64,000 nt of DNA from UBA7672 sp965279085. Lineage in GTDB: Bacteria; Pseudomonadota; Alphaproteobacteria; Caulobacterales; Hyphomonadaceae. The translations under genes and the position numbers were made by a program. Under the pieces are notes generated by a model, which saw only the letters and a program-made list of their open reading frames with translations, was not told where the DNA came from and searched no databases. The stretch covers positions 1,798,001 through 1,862,000 of the forward strand of contig OZ257149.1 of assembly GCA_965279085.1 (NCBI GenBank), read 5' to 3'. Below are positions 1 through 6,554 of this stretch, piece by piece (the stretch's first letter is position 1; every line of letters begins with the position of its first letter).

Positions 1-130
1 GCAGCATCGCGAACGCCATGATGCAGCCGGGCCCGGTCTCCTTGCGAAAATTGCTCCGCCGGAACCGGAACATCAGGAAGCCGCCAAGCACGGTCATGGC
101 CGTGCCGATCAGCAACAGTTTCCAGTCCAT
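1..130 (-). CDS. Small membrane protein, truncated by window edge
   Basis: An ATG at 128-130 on the minus strand opens a frame that runs off the window start; 43 codons are visible. The N-terminus begins MDWKLLLIGTAMTVLGGFLMF, one hydrophobic segment, followed by a basic stretch (RFRRSNFRKE) and then another apolar run (GCIMAFAML), which suggests a two-span inner-membrane protein with a cytoplasmic basic loop. The gene lies downstream of the acetyltransferase on the same strand, 54 bp away. No family is recognised from this fragment. Confidence 0.5.
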   Translation of the reverse strand, partial: MDWKLLLIGTAMTVLGGFLMFRFRRSNFRKETGPGCIMAFAML

Positions 131-184
131 GGCGTCCCTCCCCGATTTCCCGCCGGGCACTATGCGCGCGTTCGCGGGAAAGAG

Positions 185-715
185 CTATTTCAGCTCCTTG
201 ACCAGCACGCGCATGGTGCGGCTGCGGCCGGGACGGAGGCCGCCGGCGAAGGTCTTGGCGCCGATGTCGGCAAAGCCCCAGCGCTCATAGGCGGCGCGCG
301 CCCATTCGGCGTGCTCCATCACGTCGAGCCAGACATAGGCGCAGCCCTCGGCTTTTGCCTGAGCCTCTGCGGCGTCGAGCAGGCGCCGGCCGATGCCGCC
401 ACGGCGCGCGCCCGGCAGCAGGTAGATGCGCGGTATCTCCGCGCCGTTCGGGCGGCTGCCGATCGATTCCAGCGAGCCGACAAACATGGTCAGGAAACCG
501 ACCCCGACGCCGTCCTGCCGCGCGATCCACACGCGCGCATCGGCCCGCGCCAGCGTTGCCGCCATCGCCTCGGGCCCGAAGGTCTGCACCTGCCAGAAGA
601 ACGCGACCGGATCGTCCCAGTCGTCGTGATACGCCGCCGCATACGCCGCCGGGCCGATGATACCGAGATCCGGCGCGTCGGCTGTGGTGGCGCGGGTGAC
701 GACGAGATCGCTCAC
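185..715 (-). CDS. GNAT family N-acetyltransferase
   Basis: Predicted cytoplasmic acetyl-CoA-dependent N-acetyltransferase of 176 aa; the substrate is unknown. The acetyl-CoA pyrophosphate loop is visible as LPGARRGGIGRRLLDAAEAQ, following a beta-strand with IPRIYL, and the C-terminal half has the usual YERWGFADIG ending of the fold. I chose the GTG at 713-715 because it overlaps the cobS stop in a GTGA arrangement, which implies translational coupling. A longer frame reaching upstream to 808 would lie inside cobS and is an unlikely start. Its coupling to cobS is positional; a functional link is only inference. Confidence 0.82.
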   Translation of the reverse strand: MSDLVVTRATTADAPDLGIIGPAAYAAAYHDDWDDPVAFFWQVQTFGPEAMAATLARADARVWIARQDGVGVGFLTMFVGSLESIGSRPNGAEIPRIYLLPGARRGGIGRRLLDAAEAQAKAEGCAYVWLDVMEHAEWARAAYERWGFADIGAKTFAGGLRPGRSRTMRVLVKELK

Positions 716-1695
716 GCCACCTTCACCATCGCTGCGCTTTCGGGCAGCTCTTTCGCGAAGGCGCGCTGGTAGAATTCGGCGATGGCCGGGCGCTCGAGCT
801 CGTCGCACTTGTTGACGAACGTCATTCGGAAGGCGAGGCCGATGTCACCGAAGATCAGCGTGTTCTCGCCCCAGGTGATGACCGTACGCGGGCTCATCAC
901 GGTCGAGATGTCGCCGGCGATGAAAGCGTTCCGCGTCATGTCCGCGACGCGCACCATTTTCGAGACCGTCGCCTTGTCGAGGTCCGGCACCTTCGCCGAC
1001 ACGATCTCAACTTCCGCGTCATGCTCGAGATAGTTGAGCGTCGTCACGATGCTCCAGCGGTCGAGCTGGCCTTGGTTGAGCTGCTGCGTGCCGTGATAGA
1101 GGCCCGTCGTGTCGCCGAGGCCGACCGTGTTCGTCGTCGAGAACAGGCGGAAGTTCGGGTGGGGCTTCATCACGCGGTTCTGGTCGAGCAGCGTGAGCTG
1201 ACCTGACGATTCCAGGATGCGCTGGATAACGAACATCACGTCCGGCCGGCCTGCGTCATACTCGTCGAACACGAGGGCGATCGGGCGCTGCAGCGCCCAC
1301 GGCAGGATACCTTCCCGGAATTCAGTGACCTGTTTGCCGTCCTTCAGCACGATCGCGTCCTTGCCGACGAGGTCGATACGCGAGACGTGACTGTCGAGGT
1401 TGATGCGGATCAGCGGCCAGTTCAGCCGCGCCGCCACCTGCTCGATGTGCGTCGACTTGCCCGTGCCGTGATAGCCCTGGATCATCACGCGGCGATTGTG
1501 CTTGAAGCCGGCGAGGATCGCGCGCGTGGTCTGCGGATCGAACCGGTAGGCCGGGTCGAAATCCGGCACATACGGGCTCTTCTCGGAGAAGGCAGGCACC
1601 TTCCAGTCGAGGTCGATCCCGAAGGTTTTCCTCGCATCGAGCTCTTTGTTAGGCACGAGCGAAAGCAAGGCGTCAGAGGGGTCGGTCACGGCCAT
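712..1695 (-). CDS. cobS: CobS-type AAA+ ATPase (cobaltochelatase subunit)
   Basis: AAA+ ATPase of the CobS family, 327 aa from the chosen start. In B12-producing bacteria CobS and CobT form the ATPase chaperone that drives cobalt insertion into hydrogenobyrinic acid diamide by CobN. The Walker A motif is QGYHGTGKSTH (residues 73-83), Walker B is ALVFDEYDAGRPD, and the long signature GKDAIVLKDGKQVTEFREG and DTTGLYHGTQQ blocks are typical of CobS. The ATG at 1693-1695 gives the family's usual N-terminus; an in-frame ATG at 1755 would add 20 untypical residues. No cobT, cobN or other cob gene is in the window, so whether it serves cobalamin synthesis here is open. The J-domain gene on the same strand is its usual alphaproteobacterial neighbour. 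Confidence 0.93.
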   Translation of the reverse strand: MAVTDPSDALLSLVPNKELDARKTFGIDLDWKVPAFSEKSPYVPDFDPAYRFDPQTTRAILAGFKHNRRVMIQGYHGTGKSTHIEQVAARLNWPLIRINLDSHVSRIDLVGKDAIVLKDGKQVTEFREGILPWALQRPIALVFDEYDAGRPDVMFVIQRILESSGQLTLLDQNRVMKPHPNFRLFSTTNTVGLGDTTGLYHGTQQLNQGQLDRWSIVTTLNYLEHDAEVEIVSAKVPDLDKATVSKMVRVADMTRNAFIAGDISTVMSPRTVITWGENTLIFGDIGLAFRMTFVNKCDELERPAIAEFYQRAFAKELPESAAMVKVA

Positions 1696-1882
1696 GGGAG
1701 GAGTTCTCAGCGCTGTCCTGTCCTGCATATAGTCGCTCAGCCGGACACATTGCAACGCAGCATGTCCCCGGCCTGTAACGTGAAACGACCCTGATTTTCC
1801 TCAAATCACCCTTTCGGGCGATTGCGCCGCGGCCCGGGGGCGGCGTTGATGGACGCCGAGGCATTCGCGGGAGAACACAGGA

Positions 1883-2266
1883 ATGGCCAGGGTCATCGGA
1901 GTCGGCGGCGTCTTCTTCAAGTCGAAGGACACGGCCGCGCTGACGAAATGGTATGCGGATGTGCTCGGCATGCCGATGCAGGACTGGGGCGGCATCCTCC
2001 TCCTGCCGGACGCCATGGCGAACCATCCGGGCGCGGCGACGGTCTTCTCGCCCTTCAAGCAGGAGACCGACTATTTCCAGCCGTCGACCAAGGACTTCAT
2101 GATCAATCTCGCAGTCGACGATCTCGACGGCGTCCTCGCCAACTGCGCGAAGCACGGCGTCACGCCGGTGAAGACCTTTCCGGATGAGCCCAACGGCCGC
2201 TTCGCCCACATCATGGACCCGGAAGGCAACAAGATCGAACTCTGGCAGCCGAAACCGATGGGCTAG
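1883..2266 (+). CDS. VOC family (glyoxalase/bleomycin-resistance fold) protein
   Basis: Single VOC-domain protein of 127 aa, probably a cytoplasmic metal-dependent dimer; substrate unknown. The N-terminal half has GVGGVFFKSKDTAALTKWY followed by VLGMPM, the classic beta-alpha opening of the fold, and the C-terminus has FAHIMDPEGNKIELWQP, whose Glu is a usual metal ligand. It reads divergently from cobS and convergently with the zinc-finger gene, so it is probably transcribed alone. Start at ATG 1883 follows an AGG-containing leader. Confidence 0.85.
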   Translation: MARVIGVGGVFFKSKDTAALTKWYADVLGMPMQDWGGILLLPDAMANHPGAATVFSPFKQETDYFQPSTKDFMINLAVDDLDGVLANCAKHGVTPVKTFPDEPNGRFAHIMDPEGNKIELWQPKPMG

Positions 2267-2286
2267 GCCCAATGGCGACGATCGGG

Positions 2287-2496
2287 TCAGCGGCGCGGCA
2301 ATACGCCCATCTGTCCGCAGACGACGCAGGCCTGCTCGCCCGTGCCGCCACAGCCCGAGCAATCGCTGACCTGGTACTTCCAGTCCTTCTGCGTACGGGC
2401 GCCTTTGCAGAGCCGGCAAACGATGGCGCCCTTGCCATCGCAAGCGCCGCATCGGCGCTGCCCGGCGCCCAACGTCTTGGGTTGCTTCTTCGGCAT
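2287..2496 (-). CDS. Small DnaJ-type zinc-finger protein (CxxCxGxG)
   Basis: A 69-aa protein made almost entirely of a cysteine-rich zinc module. Four CxxC pairs are visible: CGACDGKG, CRLCKGA, CSGCGGTG and CVVCGQMG, the same spacing plan as the DnaJ central zinc-finger region, where two zinc ions are held by four such repeats. A basic start (MPKKQPK) precedes it. Its start lies 5 bp after the stop of the J-domain gene on the same strand, so the two are almost certainly cotranscribed and may work together as a split DnaJ-like cochaperone. That interaction is inference. Confidence 0.8.
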   Translation of the reverse strand: MPKKQPKTLGAGQRRCGACDGKGAIVCRLCKGARTQKDWKYQVSDCSGCGGTGEQACVVCGQMGVLPRR

Positions 2497-2501
2497 CCGG
2501 C

Positions 2502-3170
2502 CTAAGCCAGGCCGCTCGCCTTCAGCGCCTTGAACGCACGGATCACGACGTGCAGGCGGTGCTCCATCGAGCGGTCGCCGCCGTTGGAATCCGGGTGATA
2601 CTGCTTCACCAGCGCGCCATAGCGTTCGCGGATCTGGGCGGCTTCCGCGTGATGCGGCAGGCCCATCTCGTCGAGCGCGCGGACCTGCAGGCGGGTGCGG
2701 CTCTGCGCCCGTTGCTGGTCAGACACGGCCGGCCCCGTATGCCCGTTGTAGAGCCAGTCCTTTGCGCCCTTCCAGCTGCGCGGATTGTTCATCCGTGCCG
2801 CGCGGCCGGCGGCGCCAACCGGCCCGCCGCCGAAGCGCCAGGTCGGCTTGTGGCCATGCCCGGCCGATGCCTGGAACGCGGTGATCTCGGCTTCCGTCAT
2901 GCCGTCGAAGAAATCATAGGTTTCGTTGTATTCGGCGGCATGGCGCTGGCAGAACCAGTGGCTGTCTTCGCTCGTCACCTTCTGGCCGGGAACCTGGACC
3001 GTGCGCGCCGCAAAAGGCTTCGGCGCCTTGCAGTTTCCGAGTTCGTCACAACCTCTGTGCTCGCAGCGCTGGACATACGCTCCCGACTTCCGCCGCCCGC
3101 CCGGCGGGTTGACACGGACATCGACAAACTTGACGCGGTACTCCCGCATGTAGTCTTCGGCGGTCGACAT
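2502..3170 (-). CDS. J-domain protein with C-terminal J domain
   Basis: A 222-aa DnaJ-related cochaperone. The J domain is C-terminal (about residues 165-222) with the HPD tripeptide at 192-194 in KQYHPDSNGGD, which in this family stimulates DnaK ATPase. The N-terminal part carries four cysteines (C36, C41, C47, C74) and histidines in the pattern RCEHRGCDELGNC ... WFCQRH, which could bind a metal. Proteins of this layout are common beside cobS and bolA in alphaproteobacteria, and that is what is seen here. It is divergent from bolA with a 27-bp spacer and probably cotranscribed with the downstream zinc-finger gene. Confidence 0.88.
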   Translation of the reverse strand: MSTAEDYMREYRVKFVDVRVNPPGGRRKSGAYVQRCEHRGCDELGNCKAPKPFAARTVQVPGQKVTSEDSHWFCQRHAAEYNETYDFFDGMTEAEITAFQASAGHGHKPTWRFGGGPVGAAGRAARMNNPRSWKGAKDWLYNGHTGPAVSDQQRAQSRTRLQVRALDEMGLPHHAEAAQIRERYGALVKQYHPDSNGGDRSMEHRLHVVIRAFKALKASGLA

Positions 3171-3197
3171 GGTTCTGATCTTGGGATGCGTTTGTTA

Positions 3198-3467
3198 ATG
3201 CCGCAAGAATTGACAACCCGAACGGAGCGCCTACGCGCTGCCCTAGCTGCCGCATTCTCCCCCACCGAGCTTGATATAGTGGACGAGTCCCATCTCCACC
3301 ATGGTCATGCAGGCGCGGCCCCCGGCGGAGAAACTCATTACGCCGTGAAGATCCGCTCGGCGGCATTCGCCGGCCTCACCCGGCTGGCAAGACATCGGGC
3401 CGTCAACGAGGCGCTCAAGGCCGAGTTCGCCTCCGGCCTGCACGCGCTCCACATCGACGCGGCCTGA
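3198..3467 (+). CDS. bolA: BolA family protein
   Basis: An 89-aa BolA-like protein; such proteins partner monothiol glutaredoxins in iron-sulphur cluster handling and iron signalling. Visible hallmarks are the central DIVDESHLHHGHAG loop with candidate metal-ligand histidines, the THYAVKI strand, and the C-terminal RHRAVNEALKAEFASGLHALHI signature. The ATG at 3198 is preferred; an in-frame ATG at 3186 would add four residues and is only 15 bp from the divergent J-domain start. The short divergent spacer to that gene suggests overlapping promoters. No glutaredoxin is in the window. Confidence 0.9.
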   Translation: MPQELTTRTERLRAALAAAFSPTELDIVDESHLHHGHAGAAPGGETHYAVKIRSAAFAGLTRLARHRAVNEALKAEFASGLHALHIDAA

Positions 3468-3505
3468 CCTGTCCGGTTGCTGCTGGCGCGCGGGAGAATG
3501 GAAAA

Positions 3506-3529
3506 CGGCCCCGCCTTCCGGCAGGGCCG
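3506..3529 (-). terminator. Probable intrinsic terminator after the luxR-type gene
   Basis: A hairpin with arms CGGCCC and GGGCCG encloses an inner GCC-TTCC-GGC stem. Read on the minus strand it is followed by TTTTC, as expected of a rho-independent terminator for the LuxR-type gene ending at 3654. The rest of 3468-3653 holds no supported gene; a 24-codon minus-strand frame (3532-3606) begins at an ATG but has no other support. Confidence 0.55.
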
Positions 3530-3653
3530 CCTCAACCCAGGGCCACGGAAGGAAAACTGGCCCGTCTCCCGCGCTTATGTGCTGCAGGGAAAAGGTTTTT
3601 TGCCATAGGGGTTAGCCCTTGATTTCGCAGGGACTTGTCGCGAAAGATCCGAT

Positions 3654-4397
3654 CTACAGGATCAGCTTGAGTTTGTTCGCGATCCGGATGGCGTCGATCA
3701 TGTTCCGCGCCTCCAGCCGGCGGAGGATTTCCGTGACGTGGCATTCGACCGTCTTCTCGTGACGGCCCATGGCCTGCGCCACCTGCTTGTTGGACATGCC
3801 CTCCGAGCGCATCAGCAGCACTTTCAGCTGCGTCTTGGAAAGCTCCCGCTTGTTGGCGTCGGCCTCCTCTTCGGTTACGCCGCCTTCGCCCATTTTCAGC
3901 ATGCGTGCGCCCTCGTTGGCGAACACGTCGAACGCCATGCGAAGCGCCGCCCGCGCACGTGGGTGGCGCACCAGTTCCTGCCCCGCCACCATCATCACGG
4001 CAGCCCCGCCATTATCGAGCATGACGCGCTTGGTGAAACCGTCGCGCATGTCGAATTCGCGCGCGGTGCTCATCACTTCGCGGCCCGCCTTGTTCAGCAC
4101 CTGGCTGCTCGTCAGCTCGTTCCAGTAGCCATAGGTGCCGCCCCGCACCACGCCCTGGAAAACCGGATCGGTCGCGTCATAACCGCGCTCGAGATAGAGC
4201 TCCTGCCACAGTCGCGGCAGGTTCGAGATCGACTTGTCGATGACGACGTTTCCGCTCTCGCGGCGCAGGTAGAGACAGGCAAAGCGCGTCGCCCCGACGC
4301 CCTCGATCAGCGACATCAGGCTCGCGCCCAGCGCCTTGCGGGTTTGCAGGTCAGGGGCCTGTGCCGCGAAGGCCAGCACACGCTCGGCAAGCATCAT
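3654..4397 (-). CDS. LuxR-type quorum-sensing regulator (no LuxI partner seen)
   Basis: A 247-aa transcription factor with an N-terminal autoinducer-binding domain and a C-terminal LuxR helix-turn-helix. The six residues invariant in acyl-homoserine-lactone receptors are present with exactly the TraR spacing: W64, Y68, D77, P78, W92 and G120. The DNA-binding part begins at LSKTQLKVLLMRSEGMSNKQVA and ends LEARNMIDAIRIANKL; the Glu usual in the first helix is Gln here. No LuxI-type synthase is found in the window, so it is probably a solo receptor. A small dyad lies 26-40 bp upstream of its start and may be its own operator. Confidence 0.88.
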   Translation of the reverse strand: MMLAERVLAFAAQAPDLQTRKALGASLMSLIEGVGATRFACLYLRRESGNVVIDKSISNLPRLWQELYLERGYDATDPVFQGVVRGGTYGYWNELTSSQVLNKAGREVMSTAREFDMRDGFTKRVMLDNGGAAVMMVAGQELVRHPRARAALRMAFDVFANEGARMLKMGEGGVTEEEADANKRELSKTQLKVLLMRSEGMSNKQVAQAMGRHEKTVECHVTEILRRLEARNMIDAIRIANKLKLIL

Positions 4398-4422
4398 GGA
4401 TCAGTCCCACCCAGAGATATCC

Positions 4423-4437
4423 CTAGGTGTACCCTAG
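4423..4437. promoter_or_regulatory. Dyad CTAGG-TGTAC-CCTAG, possible lux-box-like operator
   Basis: A perfect 5-bp inverted repeat around TGTAC sits in the 67-bp spacer upstream of the LuxR-type gene. CCCTAG also recurs as a direct repeat with a 10-bp period, placing both copies on one helix face. Position and symmetry suit autoregulation; the sequence does not match a known lux box closely, so this is an inference. Confidence 0.35.
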
Positions 4438-4464
4438 TATCATCGTTGCAATTGCAAAAGGGCG

Positions 4465-5589
4465 TCAGGAAGGCGCAGCTTCCGAGGCCAGGAACTGACG
4501 CAGCGGCTCCTGATCGGCGTCCCGCTGGATGTAGGCCTGGCCGATCCCCCTGGCCAGAATCAGGGTCAGCTTTCCGTTCCGGGCTTTCTTGTCGTGGGCC
4601 ATGTGGGCCAGCAGCTCGTCCGCCCTGTACGGCCCGCCGCCCAGATCGCCGATCCGCGTCGCCAGCCCCAGCGCATTCAGCAGCCGCTCTGCCCGCACCG
4701 CATCCTGACTCGGGCACACGCCCAGCTTCACCGAATAGCGCAGCGCCATCGCCATGCCCGCGCCGACCGCCTCGCCATGCAGCAGGCTCGGCCGGTACTC
4801 GTTCGCCCGCTCCAGCGCGTGCGCAAACGTATGCCCAAGATTAAGCAGCGCGCGCTCGGCCTGCTCCGTCTCGTCGATCGCCACGATCCGCGCCTTCGAC
4901 GCGCACGACACGCGCACCGCCTCTGCCAGCGTCGGCTTGTGGCCTTCCGACAACGCGGCAGCATTCGCTTCGAGGAAGTCGAAGAACTTCGGATCGTCGA
5001 TCAGCGCATACTTCGCGATCTCCGCCAGGCCCGCGAAACGCTCGCGCACCGGCAGCGTGTCGAGCACGTCGAGATCGGCCAGCACCAGAACAGGCTGATG
5101 GAACAGCCCCACCATGTTCTTGCCCGCGCGCGAATTGATCGCCGTCTTGCCGCCGACGGACGAGTCTACCTGCGCAAGCAGCGTCGTCGGTATCTGCACG
5201 AACCGCGCGCCGCGCTTCAGCAGCCCCGCCGCCAGTCCCGTGAGGTCGCCCACCACGCCGCCGCCAAACGCGATGATCAGATCGTCCCGCTCAGCTCCAT
5301 GCGCGATCAGCTCGCCAAGCACATGATCGAGCTGCTCGAACGATTTGGATGTCTCACCCGGCGGAACGAGAACCGCCTGGAATGTGATGCCCGACTGTTT
5401 CAGTCCAAGCGCCAGCCGGTCGAGATGCAGCCTCGCGACATTCTCGTCCGCCACCACGAACACGCGGTCGCGCCCGATCTTCATCCGCGGCCGGATCAGC
5501 TCCCCCGCGCCCGCCACCAGCCCTTCGCCGATGTGGATGTCATAGGCCCGCTCGGCCAGCTCGACGCGCACTGTCTTCACGCTGCTCAT
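4465..5589 (-). CDS. aroB: 3-dehydroquinate synthase
   Basis: Converts DAHP to 3-dehydroquinate in the shikimate pathway, using NAD and a divalent metal. At 374 aa it has normal length. Visible signatures are the NAD-binding GGGVVGDLTGLAAG, the active-site PTTLLAQVDSSVGGKTAIN stretch, KNMVGLFHQP, and the metal-binding LNLGHTFAHALE and LLHGEAVGAGM histidines. The ATG at 5587-5589 overlaps the aroK stop as ATGA, so the pair is translationally coupled. Frames extending further upstream lie inside aroK and are rejected. aroK-aroB is the usual order. Confidence 0.96.
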   Translation of the reverse strand: MSSVKTVRVELAERAYDIHIGEGLVAGAGELIRPRMKIGRDRVFVVADENVARLHLDRLALGLKQSGITFQAVLVPPGETSKSFEQLDHVLGELIAHGAERDDLIIAFGGGVVGDLTGLAAGLLKRGARFVQIPTTLLAQVDSSVGGKTAINSRAGKNMVGLFHQPVLVLADLDVLDTLPVRERFAGLAEIAKYALIDDPKFFDFLEANAAALSEGHKPTLAEAVRVSCASKARIVAIDETEQAERALLNLGHTFAHALERANEYRPSLLHGEAVGAGMAMALRYSVKLGVCPSQDAVRAERLLNALGLATRIGDLGGGPYRADELLAHMAHDKKARNGKLTLILARGIGQAYIQRDADQEPLRQFLASEAAPS

Positions 5590-6152
5590 GTCAGCCCCAG
5601 CTTCTCGCGGATCGTCTTCACGGCCTCGGTCGCCGGCCCGTCGCCGGAGTCGACCACGATATCGGCCTCCGCATAGACCGGTGCGCGCGCCGCCGCGAGA
5701 TCGGCCAGCACCTGTTTCGGGTTCTCGCGTTTCAGCAGCGGCCTTGTGTCGCGCCGGCTCACGCGCTTCCAGATCACGTCGAGTTCGGCGCGCAGCCACA
5801 CCGTCGTCGCCTTGTCCTTCAGCAGCGCTCGCGTGTCCGCGTCCATGAACGCCCCGCCGCCGGTCGCCAGCACGATGGGCGGGCCGTTCACCAGCCGCTC
5901 GATCACCCGCCGCTCGCCGCGCCGGAATTCCGGTTCCCCATGCCTTTCGAAGATTTCCTGCACCGAGAGGCCGGCCGCCTTCTCGATCTCCTCGTCGCTG
6001 TCCACGAACGGCGCGCCGAGGCTTTCGGCCAGTTTGCGTCCCACCGTGGACTTTCCCACGCCCATCATGCCGACCAGCGCCACGGTTTTCCCGAGCCGCC
6101 CTCCAGGTGTGGGAGCCGGTCCCCCGCCTTCCGGAGCTGACTGCGCAGACAT
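5586..6152 (-). CDS. aroK: Shikimate kinase
   Basis: Phosphorylates shikimate at O3 with ATP. The 188-aa protein shows the P-loop GMMGVGKSTVG, the shikimate-binding DSDEEIE with its Asp, the GGGAFMD glycine triplet, and the lid arginine in RRDTRPLL. It carries a 20-residue Pro/Gly-rich N-terminal extension (APEGGGPAPTPGG) before the core, so the true start could be slightly downstream, although no better in-frame ATG precedes the P-loop strand. It is first in the aroK-aroB unit and divergent from the small membrane protein gene at 6318. Confidence 0.96.
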   Translation of the reverse strand: MSAQSAPEGGGPAPTPGGRLGKTVALVGMMGVGKSTVGRKLAESLGAPFVDSDEEIEKAAGLSVQEIFERHGEPEFRRGERRVIERLVNGPPIVLATGGGAFMDADTRALLKDKATTVWLRAELDVIWKRVSRRDTRPLLKRENPKQVLADLAAARAPVYAEADIVVDSGDGPATEAVKTIREKLGLT

Positions 6153-6317
6153 CTCTTGCCCTGTTTCCCGAACCGCACGCTTATACAGGCCAAGGCTCTA
6201 GGGGCAATCTTCAGGCCGGAAACACGGGTTCGCGGCAGCTTCGCGCGCTGGACCCTGCCTTTTCCGTCTGGTTTTCTGTCTTGCGGGCACCGAGTGTGTT
6301 TTCGGAGAGGGATAGCT

Positions 6318-6554
6318 ATGGCGCGCGGCTACGGAAGACGGCGGGGAAACGGCCTGTCGCCGAAGATGATCATCATCATCGCGGTCGCCGGCCTCGTCGT
6401 GCTGATCGCGGCGCTGTTCTTCTTCGCCGGCCAGGCTGACTCGAAGAAGCCCGCGCAGACGGAAATCCGCGTGCCCGCCACCAATGTCGGCCCGCAGGAT
6501 CCGGGTACCGCCGTTGCTCCGCCCCCGGGGACGCCCAATGCGCCGCCGCAGTAG
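6318..6554 (+). CDS. Small single-span membrane protein, Pro-rich tail
   Basis: A 78-aa protein with a basic N-terminus (ARGYGRRRGNGLSPK), one strongly hydrophobic helix (about residues 18-37, MIIIIAVAGLVVLIAALFFF) and a polar, proline-rich C-terminus predicted to be periplasmic. The start has a GAGAGG ribosome site at good spacing. Its 3' end overlaps the start of the next gene by 17 bp, so they form an operon. No family is recognised. Confidence 0.7.
   Translation: MARGYGRRRGNGLSPKMIIIIAVAGLVVLIAALFFFAGQADSKKPAQTEIRVPATNVGPQDPGTAVAPPPGTPNAPPQ

Noticed and set aside
185..715. Acetyltransferase as a LuxI-type autoinducer synthase for the LuxR solo.
   Set aside because: LuxI signature residues (Arg, Phe, Trp in the N-terminal region) are absent; the motif is that of ordinary GNAT enzymes.
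712..1695. Evidence for a complete B12 pathway.
   Set aside because: Only the CobS-type ATPase is present; no cobT, cobN or other cob gene lies in the window.
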